DNA of 9,771 nt from an uncultured Lachnospiraceae bacterium (GTDB taxonomy: Bacteria; Bacillota; Clostridia; Lachnospirales; Lachnospiraceae): NCBI GenBank assembly GCA_948665105.1, contig CAPNGW010000067.1, forward strand, positions 1 through 9,771, written 5' to 3'. The position numbers and the translations under genes are program-made. Each line of letters starts with the position of its first letter. Within the stretch, counting starts at the first letter, position 1. Below are positions 1 to 6,374 of this stretch, one piece after another. The notes below the pieces were generated by a model. That model was not told the DNA's origin, did no database searches, and saw nothing but the letters and a program-made list of their open reading frames with translations.

Positions 1-1
1 G

Positions 2-388
2 CCTGCCGGAGGGATGGGCATGATGGGAGGCCAGCCCATGATGGGAGGTCAGCCCATGCCGAATATGTCACAGATGTATATGCAGCAGCCGGTGAATGTG
101 CAGCCTGCTCAATTCCAGCCCTTCATGGGAGACTTTAATCCCATAACCCAGCAGGAAAACATGGATTTAATCATGGATGTGCCTCTGGAGGTTACTGTAG
201 AGCTGGGAAGAACCAGCAAATCCATTCAGGAGATTCTGGATTTTGCACCCGGTACAATCATAGAGCTTAACAAGATTACTGGAGAGCCCATTGATGTGCT
301 GGTGAACGGCAAATATATTGCCAAAGGCGAAGTGGTTGTTATTGAGGAAAGTTTTGGCATCCGCATCACAGAAATCATCAAAAATTAA
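2..388 (+). CDS. fliY: Flagellar motor switch protein FliY/FliN, C-terminal part (5' end missing)
   Basis: The reading frame is open to the left edge, so this is the 3' portion of a longer gene; the ATG at 14 is probably internal. The first ~50 visible residues form a low-complexity Met/Gln/Pro/Gly linker with repeated GGQPM. From about base 161 comes a SpoA (FliN C-terminal) domain, recognisable from DVPLEVTVELGRTSKSIQEI, the LDFAPGTIIEL segment, NGKYIAKGEVVVIEE and the terminal FGIRITEI. SpoA domains build the lower C-ring of the flagellar switch, where CheY-P acts and export substrates dock. In Gram-positive operons of this order the gene before cheY is normally FliY, a CheC-like phosphatase fused to FliN. 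The phosphatase part would lie outside the window, so plain FliN cannot be excluded. The FliN-type domain is certain; the FliY name is inferred from context and the long linker. Confidence 0.88.
   Translation, partial: PAGGMGMMGGQPMMGGQPMPNMSQMYMQQPVNVQPAQFQPFMGDFNPITQQENMDLIMDVPLEVTVELGRTSKSIQEILDFAPGTIIELNKITGEPIDVLVNGKYIAKGEVVVIEESFGIRITEIIKN
20..55 (+). repeat. 18-bp tandem repeat (two units) in the fliY linker
   Basis: Bases 20-37 and 38-55 are two copies of an 18-bp unit, ATGATGGGAGGCCAGCCC, differing at one base (C versus T at the twelfth position). The repeat is in frame and encodes two copies of Met-Met-Gly-Gly-Gln-Pro in the linker before the SpoA domain. A gain or loss of one unit would change linker length by six residues without a frameshift. 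Confidence 0.9.
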
Positions 389-419
389 ATTAATTATATC
401 ATTATGAGGAGAGAGAACA

Positions 420-782
420 ATGGCAAAGAATATTTTAATTTGCGACGACGCAGCTTTCATGCGAATGATGATTAAGGACATCTTAACAAAGAACGGTTAT
501 AATATAGCCGGGGAAGCTGAGAATGGCGCCAGGGCCGTCGAGAAATATGCGGAGACAAAGCCGGATTTAGTTCTGATGGACATCACCATGCCGGAGATGG
601 ACGGTATTGCCGCACTCAAGAAGATTCGGGAACTGGATGGCAGTGCATGTGTTATCATGTGTTCCGCCATGGGACAGCAGGCTATGGTTATCGAAGCCAT
701 TCAGTCCGGCGCCAAGGACTTTATCGTGAAGCCCTTTCAGGCGGAACGTGTCATTGAAGCAGTGAAAAAAGTAGTGGGATGA
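420..782 (+). CDS. cheY: Chemotaxis response regulator CheY
   Basis: This is a stand-alone receiver domain of 120 residues, the usual CheY length with no output domain. Visible key residues are the acidic pair D9/D10, the phosphoacceptor D54 in LMDITMPEMDG, the switch residue S82 in MCSAMG, and K104 in the KPF motif. When phosphorylated by CheA it binds the flagellar switch (FliM/FliY) and changes rotational bias; in B. subtilis-type systems CheY-P promotes counter-clockwise rotation. It sits directly after the switch gene and before the export genes, as in the B. subtilis fla/che operon. The start is supported by a GAGGAGAGA ribosome binding site at 405-413. The 31-base gap upstream is AT-rich and shows no clear promoter. 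Family assignment is very secure; the chemotaxis role rests on context plus the canonical sequence. Confidence 0.97.
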   Translation: MAKNILICDDAAFMRMMIKDILTKNGYNIAGEAENGARAVEKYAETKPDLVLMDITMPEMDGIAALKKIRELDGSACVIMCSAMGQQAMVIEAIQSGAKDFIVKPFQAERVIEAVKKVVG

Positions 783-783
783 T

Positions 784-1164
784 ATGATGCTTTTAGCAGC
801 AGGGACTTCCGGCCTGGCCAGCTTTTTCCGCCTGGTGGGGGTGCTACTTATCTTTGTCTTTGTGCTGGTAATTACTTATGTCAGTACGCGCTGGATTGCC
901 AGGTACCAGAGGGGCATGAATGCCAATAAGAATATTCAGGTGATGGAGACTTTCCGCATTACCAATAACAAGTACATTCAGATTGTTAAGATAGGGAAGG
1001 TCTGTCTGGCCATTGCGGTCTGCAAGGACACCGTGAGTGTGCTGTGCCAGCTTGAGGAGGAGGATCTGGAATGGAAGCCGGATTCCAATGACCCGGTGTC
1101 CGGGATGCATGAGAATTTTGCGGATATTCTTTCAAAGCTCAAGGGGAAATTACCAAGGAAGTAG
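784..1164 (+). CDS. fliO: Flagellar biosynthesis protein FliO (FliO/FliZ family)
   Basis: A 126-residue protein with one N-terminal transmembrane helix (about residues 14-36, rich in Leu/Val/Phe) and a small cytoplasmic domain beginning with a basic stretch (RWIARYQRG). The segment around NIQVMETFRITNNKYIQIVKIGKVCLAI is the typical beta-rich FliO core. FliO is known as an assembly chaperone for the FliP ring of the export gate and is the least conserved of the gate-associated proteins. It starts one base after the cheY stop, which suggests translational coupling; the ribosome binding site (GTGGGAT near 774-780) is weak. Two ATG codons lie in tandem at 784 and 787, and either could be used. 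Identity rests on topology, size and position immediately before fliP. Confidence 0.9.
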   Translation: MMLLAAGTSGLASFFRLVGVLLIFVFVLVITYVSTRWIARYQRGMNANKNIQVMETFRITNNKYIQIVKIGKVCLAIAVCKDTVSVLCQLEEEDLEWKPDSNDPVSGMHENFADILSKLKGKLPRK

Positions 1165-1173
1165 GCTTTAGAC

Positions 1174-2037
1174 ATGAAGAGAGCTAAAAAAATATACTGC
1201 GGGGCATCTGTTTTTCTGGGAACCCTGATGCTGATTACCGCTTTGTTTCTGTGCTTTCGTCAGGAAGTATATGCCACAGGAAATATCCCCCAGAATCCAA
1301 ATGAGGAGGGGATGTATGATACCCGGGTGGACGGTTTAAGGGATACCTTCCCGGGAACAGATGCCGACGGCGTGTACTTTGCTTTGAATAACGAAAGCGG
1401 AGAATTGTCGGGAACCCTTAAGATACTGCTGGTTCTCACCGTGATGTCACTGGCTCCGGCAATTTTGATTATGCTGACATCCTTTACCAGGATTATTATC
1501 GTACTGCATTTTGTGCGGAATGCCCTGGGAACACAGACAGCGCCGCCTAATCAGGTTATGATAGGGTTGGCACTGTTTCTGACGTTATTTATTATGTTTC
1601 CAATATTTTCCAGAATCAACGAGGAGGCAATTAAGCCTTTAGACGCTGGAGAAATTACCCAGGAGGAGGCACTGAATATCGGTCTTTTGCCCCTTCGGGA
1701 GTTTATGTATGGAGAGACCCAGGAGAATGACCTGGCCCTGTTTTGCGATATCGCGGGAATCGAATTCCCGGAGGAGGAAGCGGAGCTTGATGAAGTGCCA
1801 ATAACAGTGCTGATTCCCAGCTTTATTATCAGTGAGCTTCGGACAGCCTTTATCATCGGGTTTATCATTTACATTCCTTTTATCGTAATCGATATGGTGG
1901 TAGCCTCGGTGCTTATGTCCATGGGTATGATGATGCTTCCGCCCACCACCATTTCACTGCCCTTTAAGATTCTTTTGTTTATATTGGCAGATGGGTGGAA
2001 TCTGGTCATAGGAAATTTGGTCCGTACATTTTACTGA
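1174..2037 (+). CDS. fliP: Flagellar type III export gate protein FliP
   Basis: A 287-residue integral membrane protein. It opens with a basic N-terminus and hydrophobic segment (about 8-28) ending in VYA, consistent with a cleavable signal peptide as known for FliP. A transmembrane segment spans about 83-103 and runs into the family signature LTSFTRIIIVLHFVRNALG (101-119) and the TAPPNQV motif. Further hydrophobic segments lie at about 129-146, 212-239 and 243-285, including the second signature FIVIDMVVASVLMSMGMMM, followed by LPP. FliP forms the pentameric part of the FliP5-FliQ4-FliR1 gate, the channel through which rod, hook and filament subunits pass. It lies nine bases after fliO. An acidic loop (about 198-206, EFPEEEAELDE) falls in the periplasmic/external region. 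Length and motifs are standard. Confidence 0.97.
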   Translation: MKRAKKIYCGASVFLGTLMLITALFLCFRQEVYATGNIPQNPNEEGMYDTRVDGLRDTFPGTDADGVYFALNNESGELSGTLKILLVLTVMSLAPAILIMLTSFTRIIIVLHFVRNALGTQTAPPNQVMIGLALFLTLFIMFPIFSRINEEAIKPLDAGEITQEEALNIGLLPLREFMYGETQENDLALFCDIAGIEFPEEEAELDEVPITVLIPSFIISELRTAFIIGFIIYIPFIVIDMVVASVLMSMGMMMLPPTTISLPFKILLFILADGWNLVIGNLVRTFY

Positions 2038-2055
2038 CGAAGCTTTTTCAATCTA

Positions 2056-2067
2056 AAAAGAGGTGAT
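2056..2067 (+). promoter_or_regulatory. Ribosome binding site that sets the fliQ start
   Basis: The AAAAGAGGTGAT sequence closely matches the anti-Shine-Dalgarno complement and sits four bases before the ATG at 2072. A GTG at 2063 lies inside this site, so starting there would place the start codon within its own binding site. ATG 2072 is therefore preferred. Confidence 0.8.
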
Positions 2068-2071
2068 TAGG

Positions 2072-2344
2072 ATGATAACAGAAGGACAGGTCCTTGACAT
2101 TGCAAGCGATGCCATCTATACGATTATTACTGTGGCGGTGCCTTTATTGTTGGTTTCTCTGATTGTGGGACTGATTATCAGTATTTTCCAGACGGTAACC
2201 TCCATTCAGGAGCAGACCCTTACCTTTGTACCGAAAATTATTGCGGTTTTTCTGGGGATGATTCTGTTTGGCCCATGGATACTGACCACATTGACGGAGT
2301 ATATCACCCGGTTGTGGAATAATTTCAGCCTTTATCTGACATGA
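2072..2344 (+). CDS. fliQ: Flagellar type III export gate protein FliQ
   Basis: A 90-residue protein, matching the usual ~89 of FliQ, with two long hydrophobic hairpin helices (about residues 14-38 and 54-78). The FliQ hallmark ISIFQTVTSIQEQTLTFVPK lies between them and is followed by a second helix ending near the PW pair. FliQ packs as four copies around FliP5 in the export gate. The start chosen is ATG 2072, giving MITEGQVLDIA; an in-frame GTG nine bases upstream would add three residues but overlaps the ribosome binding site. The gene follows fliP by 34 bases, the second-widest gap within the export block, and precedes fliR by 10 bases. Confidence 0.96.
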   Translation: MITEGQVLDIASDAIYTIITVAVPLLLVSLIVGLIISIFQTVTSIQEQTLTFVPKIIAVFLGMILFGPWILTTLTEYITRLWNNFSLYLT

Positions 2345-2354
2345 AGGTCCAATC

Positions 2355-3137
2355 ATGGTGAATCTGGAGTTTACGCTTTATACATTTGAATATTTTCTGA
2401 TGATACTGGTACGCATCGCCTCCTTCGTGTTCATTGCCCCGTTTTTCGGCATGAATAACACACCCAGAAGGGTGAAAGTTGGTTTTTCGGTTTTCGTAGC
2501 CCTTTTGGTGTACCAGACAGTTTTGCCCAAGGAGCCTTTGGAATATGCCGGTATGTTTGAATATTCCATTATCGTCATAAAAGAAGGAATTACAGGCTTG
2601 CTGATTGGATTTGCGGCAAATATTTGTAATTCTATTGTTTTGTTCGCCGGTAAAATCATTGATATGGATATCGGCTTTGCCATGGCTCAGATTTTCGACC
2701 CGGTGACCCAGAGTACTACAGGTATTTCCGGCAATCTTTACAATTACTTTGTGATGATGCTCTTGATTGTTACGAACATGCACCATTTTATCCTGCGGGC
2801 CATCATTGACACCTATGAGCTTGTGCCTGTTGCAGAGGGTGTCCTTAACTGGGACCACCTTATGGTATCCATGGTGACCTTTATGGGCGATATGATGGTG
2901 ATTGGGTTTCGGATTGTCCTGCCGGTGTTTGCCTGCATTATGATACTGAACTGCGTTCTGGGTATTATGGCAAAGGTAGCTCCCCAGATGAACATGTTCG
3001 CTGTGGGCTTACAGCTTAAGATGCTGGTGGGGCTGGGGATTATGTTCCTGACCATACGGCTGCTGCCTGTGATTTCCAACTTTATTTTCTCTGAAATGAA
3101 GAAAATGATGGTGTTGTTTGTGGAAGGAATGTACTGA
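2355..3137 (+). CDS. fliR: Flagellar type III export gate protein FliR
   Basis: A 260-residue polytopic membrane protein, the normal FliR length. Recognisable features are the N-terminal RIASFVFIAPFFGMNNTPRR segment, the KVGFSVFVALLVY stretch, the central AGKIIDMDIGFAMAQIFDP motif followed by a Ser/Thr/Gly-rich segment, and the QLKMLVGLGIMFLTIRLLP near the C-terminus. FliR is the single-copy member that closes the FliP5-FliQ4-FliR1 helical gate and contacts FlhB. Its stop overlaps the flhB start by one base (TGATG), so the two are probably co-translated. In several clostridia fliR and flhB are fused into one protein; here they stay separate but overlap. The upstream ribosome binding site (AAGGT at 2344-2348) is only moderate and overlaps the fliQ end. 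Confidence 0.96.
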   Translation: MVNLEFTLYTFEYFLMILVRIASFVFIAPFFGMNNTPRRVKVGFSVFVALLVYQTVLPKEPLEYAGMFEYSIIVIKEGITGLLIGFAANICNSIVLFAGKIIDMDIGFAMAQIFDPVTQSTTGISGNLYNYFVMMLLIVTNMHHFILRAIIDTYELVPVAEGVLNWDHLMVSMVTFMGDMMVIGFRIVLPVFACIMILNCVLGIMAKVAPQMNMFAVGLQLKMLVGLGIMFLTIRLLPVISNFIFSEMKKMMVLFVEGMY

Positions 3138-4261
3138 TGAAGGAGAACCGCCAATACAGATTGGATTATAATCTGCAGTGGTTTGCCAAGGATGGGCCCG
3201 GCGGAGAGAAGACTGAGCCGGCCACTGCCAAAAAGTTAAAGGATGCCCGGCAGGAGGGCCAGGTAGCCAAGAGCAAAGAATTATCTGCAGCCTTCGACCT
3301 GATTGCCCTGTTTGTGGTCTTAAAAATATTTATCTCCTTTGTGGGAACCAATATGATGGGCAGCTTTCAGGAGATATACGAAAAGATACCGGATGTGGTG
3401 AACAGCAGCGCGGGCGGGCTCAAAACCAATATGGTGGTGTACCTGTTCAATGAAGCCATCACCATGATTATGAAGCTGGTGGCGCCGTTTTTCGCCATTG
3501 GCGTTCTGATTGTACTGGTGATTGGTATTGCACAGGTGGGGTGGAAGCCTACGGCCAAGCCCATGAAGCCCAAGGGGAGCAAGTTAAACCCTTTAAGCGG
3601 ATTTAAGCGGATTTTATCCAAGGAGTCCCTCTTCGAGCTGGTAAAGTCTTTGTTGAAGATAGGACTGATTATCTATGTGGCCTATGTGTCAATCCGGGAC
3701 CAGCAGCATGTGCTTTTACTGCTTTACGACATTCCACTGATGGATGTGATTATGCTCACCGGTACCGTTGTGCTGGACACGGGGCTTCGCATCAGCGTGG
3801 TATATCTGGTTATCGGTCTTATGGACTTTATTTATCAGAGACATAAGTTCAAGGAAGACATGAAGATGACCAAGCAGGAAGTGAAGGATGAATTTAAGAA
3901 CACGGAAGGAAATCCTGAAATCAAGGGACGCCAAAGAGCCAAGATGCGGGAGGTGTCCCAGCGCCGTATGATGCAGAATCTGCCCACGGCGGATGTGGTG
4001 ATTACCAACCCCACCCACCTGTCTGTTGCCATTAAATATGATGCCGAACAGAACAAGGCTCCGGTGGTGATTGCCAAGGGAGCGGATTATCTGGCCATGC
4101 AGATTCGCGAAAAAGCCAAGGAACATGGCATTGAACTGGTAGAAAATAAACCGTTAGCCAGAATGCTTTACGCCAATGTGGATGTGGGGGCTGAGATTCC
4201 CCCGGAGCTCTACCAGGCCGTAGCAGAGGTGCTGGCGTTTGTATATAGTCTAAGACAATAG
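3137..4261 (+). CDS. flhB: Flagellar export switch protein FlhB (autocleaving)
   Basis: FlhB, 374 residues: a short N-terminal extension, the GEKTEPATAKKLKDARQEGQ signature (about 23-42), four hydrophobic segments between about residues 50 and 235, and a cytoplasmic C-terminal domain. The autocleavage motif N-P-T-H is intact at residues 291-294 in ITNPTHLSVAIKYD; FlhB is known to cleave between N and P, which switches export from rod/hook to filament substrates. The NPEIKGRQRAKMREVSQRRMM stretch before it is the conserved basic linker. Compared with enterobacterial FlhB, where the Asn is near position 269, the N-terminus is about 20 residues longer, a common Gram-positive form with the NLQWFA motif. 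The start overlaps the fliR stop by one base. The stop codon (4259-4261) lies inside the left arm of a large inverted repeat, which is unusual within this operon. Confidence 0.97.
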   Translation: MKENRQYRLDYNLQWFAKDGPGGEKTEPATAKKLKDARQEGQVAKSKELSAAFDLIALFVVLKIFISFVGTNMMGSFQEIYEKIPDVVNSSAGGLKTNMVVYLFNEAITMIMKLVAPFFAIGVLIVLVIGIAQVGWKPTAKPMKPKGSKLNPLSGFKRILSKESLFELVKSLLKIGLIIYVAYVSIRDQQHVLLLLYDIPLMDVIMLTGTVVLDTGLRISVVYLVIGLMDFIYQRHKFKEDMKMTKQEVKDEFKNTEGNPEIKGRQRAKMREVSQRRMMQNLPTADVVITNPTHLSVAIKYDAEQNKAPVVIAKGADYLAMQIREKAKEHGIELVENKPLARMLYANVDVGAEIPPELYQAVAEVLAFVYSLRQ

Positions 4262-4305
4262 ACCTTGTGTCTATTGTATAGGATAATAGACACAAGGTCT
4301 ATTGT
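4255..4305 (+). repeat. Perfect 21-bp inverted repeat spanning the flhB stop codon (hairpin before flhA)
   Basis: Bases 4255-4275 and 4285-4305 are exact reverse complements over 21 bp, separated by 9 bases. In RNA one G-U and one U-A pair could extend the stem to 23 bp with a 5-base loop. Each arm is itself nearly palindromic: ACAATAGAC (4255-4263) pairs with GTCTATTGT (4269-4277), and AATAGAC (4285-4291) with GTCTATT (4297-4303), so two small hairpins compete with the single large one. The left arm contains the flhB stop codon. No T-run follows on either strand, so it is not a typical intrinsic terminator. Plausible roles are mRNA processing or stability, partial attenuation, or a protein-binding operator; none is shown by the sequence alone. 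Confidence 0.93.
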
Positions 4306-4321
4306 GTGAAGAATAATTAAG

Positions 4322-4331
4322 TAAGGAGGTA
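4322..4331 (+). promoter_or_regulatory. Strong ribosome binding site of flhA
   Basis: TAAGGAGGTA contains a perfect AAGGAGGT core at 4323-4330, seven bases before the flhA ATG. It is the strongest ribosome binding site in the window and lies 16 bases beyond the right arm of the inverted repeat, so the hairpin would not mask it. Confidence 0.85.
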
Positions 4332-4337
4332 AGCAGC

Positions 4338-6374
4338 ATGAAAAAAGCAGATGCAGGCGTGGCGTTTTATTTACTGGCGGCGGTTATATTTTTCATCATC
4401 CCCATTCCCGCTATTCTGCTGGATATTATGTTGGCGCTGAATCTGGCTGTGGCATTGATTGTGCTGATGAATGCCCTCTTTGTCAAAGAAGTGCTGGACA
4501 TGTCCTTTTTCCCTACGCTATTGCTGTTCACCACCATATTTCGTATTTCGTTAAACGTATCTTCCACCCGTCTGATTCTGGATTCCGGTGACCCCGGTAA
4601 CGTGGTTCGGACCTTTGGAGAGTTTGTGGGAGGCAATAACATTGCCATTGGTGCCATCGTATTTGTTGTGTTGATTTTGATTCAGTTCATTGTTATCAAC
4701 AAGGGCTCTGAGCGTGTGGCAGAGGTAACCGCAAGATTTACCCTGGACGCCATGCCCGGAAAGCAGATGGCCATTGATGCCGACTTGAATACGGGAATTA
4801 TCAATGAGAAGCAGGCAAGGGAGCGCCGGGAGAAGATTCAGATGGAGTCCAGCTTCTTCGGGTCCATGGACGGAGCTACCAAGTATGTAAAAGGAGATGC
4901 GGTGGCAGGCCTTATCATCACCATCATTAACCTGGTGGGCGGTGTGTCCATGAGTATGCTGAATCAGGGAACGAACATCGGCGATGCCCTGGCCCAGTTT
5001 GGTATTCTCACCATCGGTGACGGTCTTGTGAGCCAGATTCCTTCCCTCCTGATCTCCTTATCCACTGGTATTCTGGTTACCAAGGCCTCCAAGGAAGCGG
5101 ATTTTGGCGGAACTTTAGTGAAGCAGCTTTTTGGCATTCCCAAAGTGCTCTATATCGTGGGACTGGTGCTGATTTTCTTAGGGATTTTTACACCTCTGCA
5201 ATGGTGGCTGTTTCTTGCCATGGGAGGTTCCTTTCTTATCTGCGGGCGTACTGTTTCGCAGAATATTGGCATGGAAGAGATTGAGGAGGCAGTGGATTCG
5301 GCGGAGTCGGCGGCAGAGGAGATTCGGCGGCCAGAGAATGTGGTGTCTCTGCTCCATGTAGACCCCATCGAGCTGGAGTTCGGTTATGGAATCATTCCCC
5401 TGGCGGATGTAAACCAGGGCGGCGACCTTCTGGACCGTGTGGTGATGATTCGCCGGCAGATTGCGCTGGAGCTCGGGACTGTGGTGCCTATCATTCGTTT
5501 GCGTGACAATATACAGTTGAATCCCAACCAGTATATTATCAAGATAAAAGGCGTTCAGGTTACGGAGGGAGAGATTCTCTTTGACCATTACATGGCGATG
5601 AACCCTGGGTTTGTGGAGGAGGAGATAACAGGTATTCCCACCTTTGAGCCTTCCTTCCACCTGCCCGCTATCTGGATTACCGAGAGCCAGAGGGAGCGTG
5701 CGGAGAGCCTTGGATACACAGTGGTGGATCCGCCCTCCATCATTGCAACCCACTTGACGGAAGTAATAAAGAGCCATCTGGCGGAGCTTTTAACAAGGCA
5801 GGATGTACAGAATCTGATTAATAATATCAAGGAGGATAACGGAGCCCTCATTGAAGAGCTGATACCGAAGCTGTTGGGTATCGGTGAGGTGCAAAAAGTA
5901 CTTCAAAACCTTCTTCGGGAGGGAATATCCATTCGGGATTTGCTCACTATTTTTGAAACGCTGGCGGACCACGCATCCACTACCCGGGACACAGATGTGT
6001 TGACGGAGTATGCGCGCCAGGGATTAAAACGAGCTATTTCCGGCAAGTATTTTCCGTCTGGGGAGGTGACAAGCGTCATTACCCTGGACCCCAAGACAGA
6101 GCAGGAAATTATGTCCAGCGTCAAGCAGACGGAGCAGGGGGCATATCTGACTTTGGACCCGGAAAAGACCAAAGGCATCGTCTCCTCTGTGGAGACGGAG
6201 GTGGCAAAGCTGGAAGAGATGGGCAAGAATGCCATTGTGATTACGTCGCCCATTGTTCGTATGTATTTTAAGAAGCTGACGGAGGACTATTTTAAGGATT
6301 TAATCGTGGTTTCCTATAATGAAATCGAGTCAAACATTGAATTACAATCAGTAGGGATGGTGAGTTTAGCATGA
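4338..6374 (+). CDS. flhA: Flagellar type III export protein FlhA
   Basis: A 678-residue protein of the FHIPEP family, normal length. The N-terminal half (about 1-310) holds around eight hydrophobic segments; the diagnostic loop FTLDAMPGKQMAIDADL starts at residue 134 and is followed by the ARERREKIQMESSFFGSMDG stretch. After an acidic linker (about 310-335) comes the cytoplasmic domain, with the IRLRDNIQLNPNQY motif (R389-D390-N391) and a C-terminal helical region. FlhA forms the nonameric ring beneath the export gate; its cytoplasmic domain docks chaperone-substrate complexes and the membrane part couples export to proton flow. It has the best ribosome binding site in the window, uncoupled from flhB by a 76-base gap with a hairpin, which fits a need for more FlhA (nine copies) than FlhB (one copy); that link is my inference. 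Its end overlaps flhF by four bases (ATGA). Confidence 0.98.
   Translation: MKKADAGVAFYLLAAVIFFIIPIPAILLDIMLALNLAVALIVLMNALFVKEVLDMSFFPTLLLFTTIFRISLNVSSTRLILDSGDPGNVVRTFGEFVGGNNIAIGAIVFVVLILIQFIVINKGSERVAEVTARFTLDAMPGKQMAIDADLNTGIINEKQARERREKIQMESSFFGSMDGATKYVKGDAVAGLIITIINLVGGVSMSMLNQGTNIGDALAQFGILTIGDGLVSQIPSLLISLSTGILVTKASKEADFGGTLVKQLFGIPKVLYIVGLVLIFLGIFTPLQWWLFLAMGGSFLICGRTVSQNIGMEEIEEAVDSAESAAEEIRRPENVVSLLHVDPIELEFGYGIIPLADVNQGGDLLDRVVMIRRQIALELGTVVPIIRLRDNIQLNPNQYIIKIKGVQVTEGEILFDHYMAMNPGFVEEEITGIPTFEPSFHLPAIWITESQRERAESLGYTVVDPPSIIATHLTEVIKSHLAELLTRQDVQNLINNIKEDNGALIEELIPKLLGIGEVQKVLQNLLREGISIRDLLTIFETLADHASTTRDTDVLTEYARQGLKRAISGKYFPSGEVTSVITLDPKTEQEIMSSVKQTEQGAYLTLDPEKTKGIVSSVETEVAKLEEMGKNAIVITSPIVRMYFKKLTEDYFKDLIVVSYNEIESNIELQSVGMVSLA

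Noticed and set aside
389..419. Promoter in the AT-rich gap before cheY
   Set aside because: The AT-rich stretch has -10-like words, but no matching -35 or flagellar sigma (TAAA-N15-GCCGATAA) element is visible, and the operon is continuous on both sides.
1745..1770. Two adjacent palindromes in fliP: GCGATATCGC and a 7-bp inverted repeat CGGGAAT/ATTCCCG
   Set aside because: Both are short, lie within coding sequence, and have no feature suggesting a regulatory role; chance is an adequate explanation.
2325..2858. Long antisense open frame (177 codons) opposite fliR
   Set aside because: It is a shadow of fliR coding sequence; the translation shows no domain and many His/Gln/Asn residues typical of reverse-strand reading.
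4255..4310. Intrinsic transcription terminator after flhB
   Set aside because: The stem is long, but the bases after it (GTGAAGAATAATTAA) and those beyond the other arm on the opposite strand contain no T-run, and the same pathway continues immediately with flhA.
5178..5777. Long antisense open frame (199 codons) opposite flhA
   Set aside because: It lies entirely within a fully conserved gene, has no recognisable domain, a composition rich in His/Asn/Leu expected from reverse reading, and no convincing ribosome binding site.
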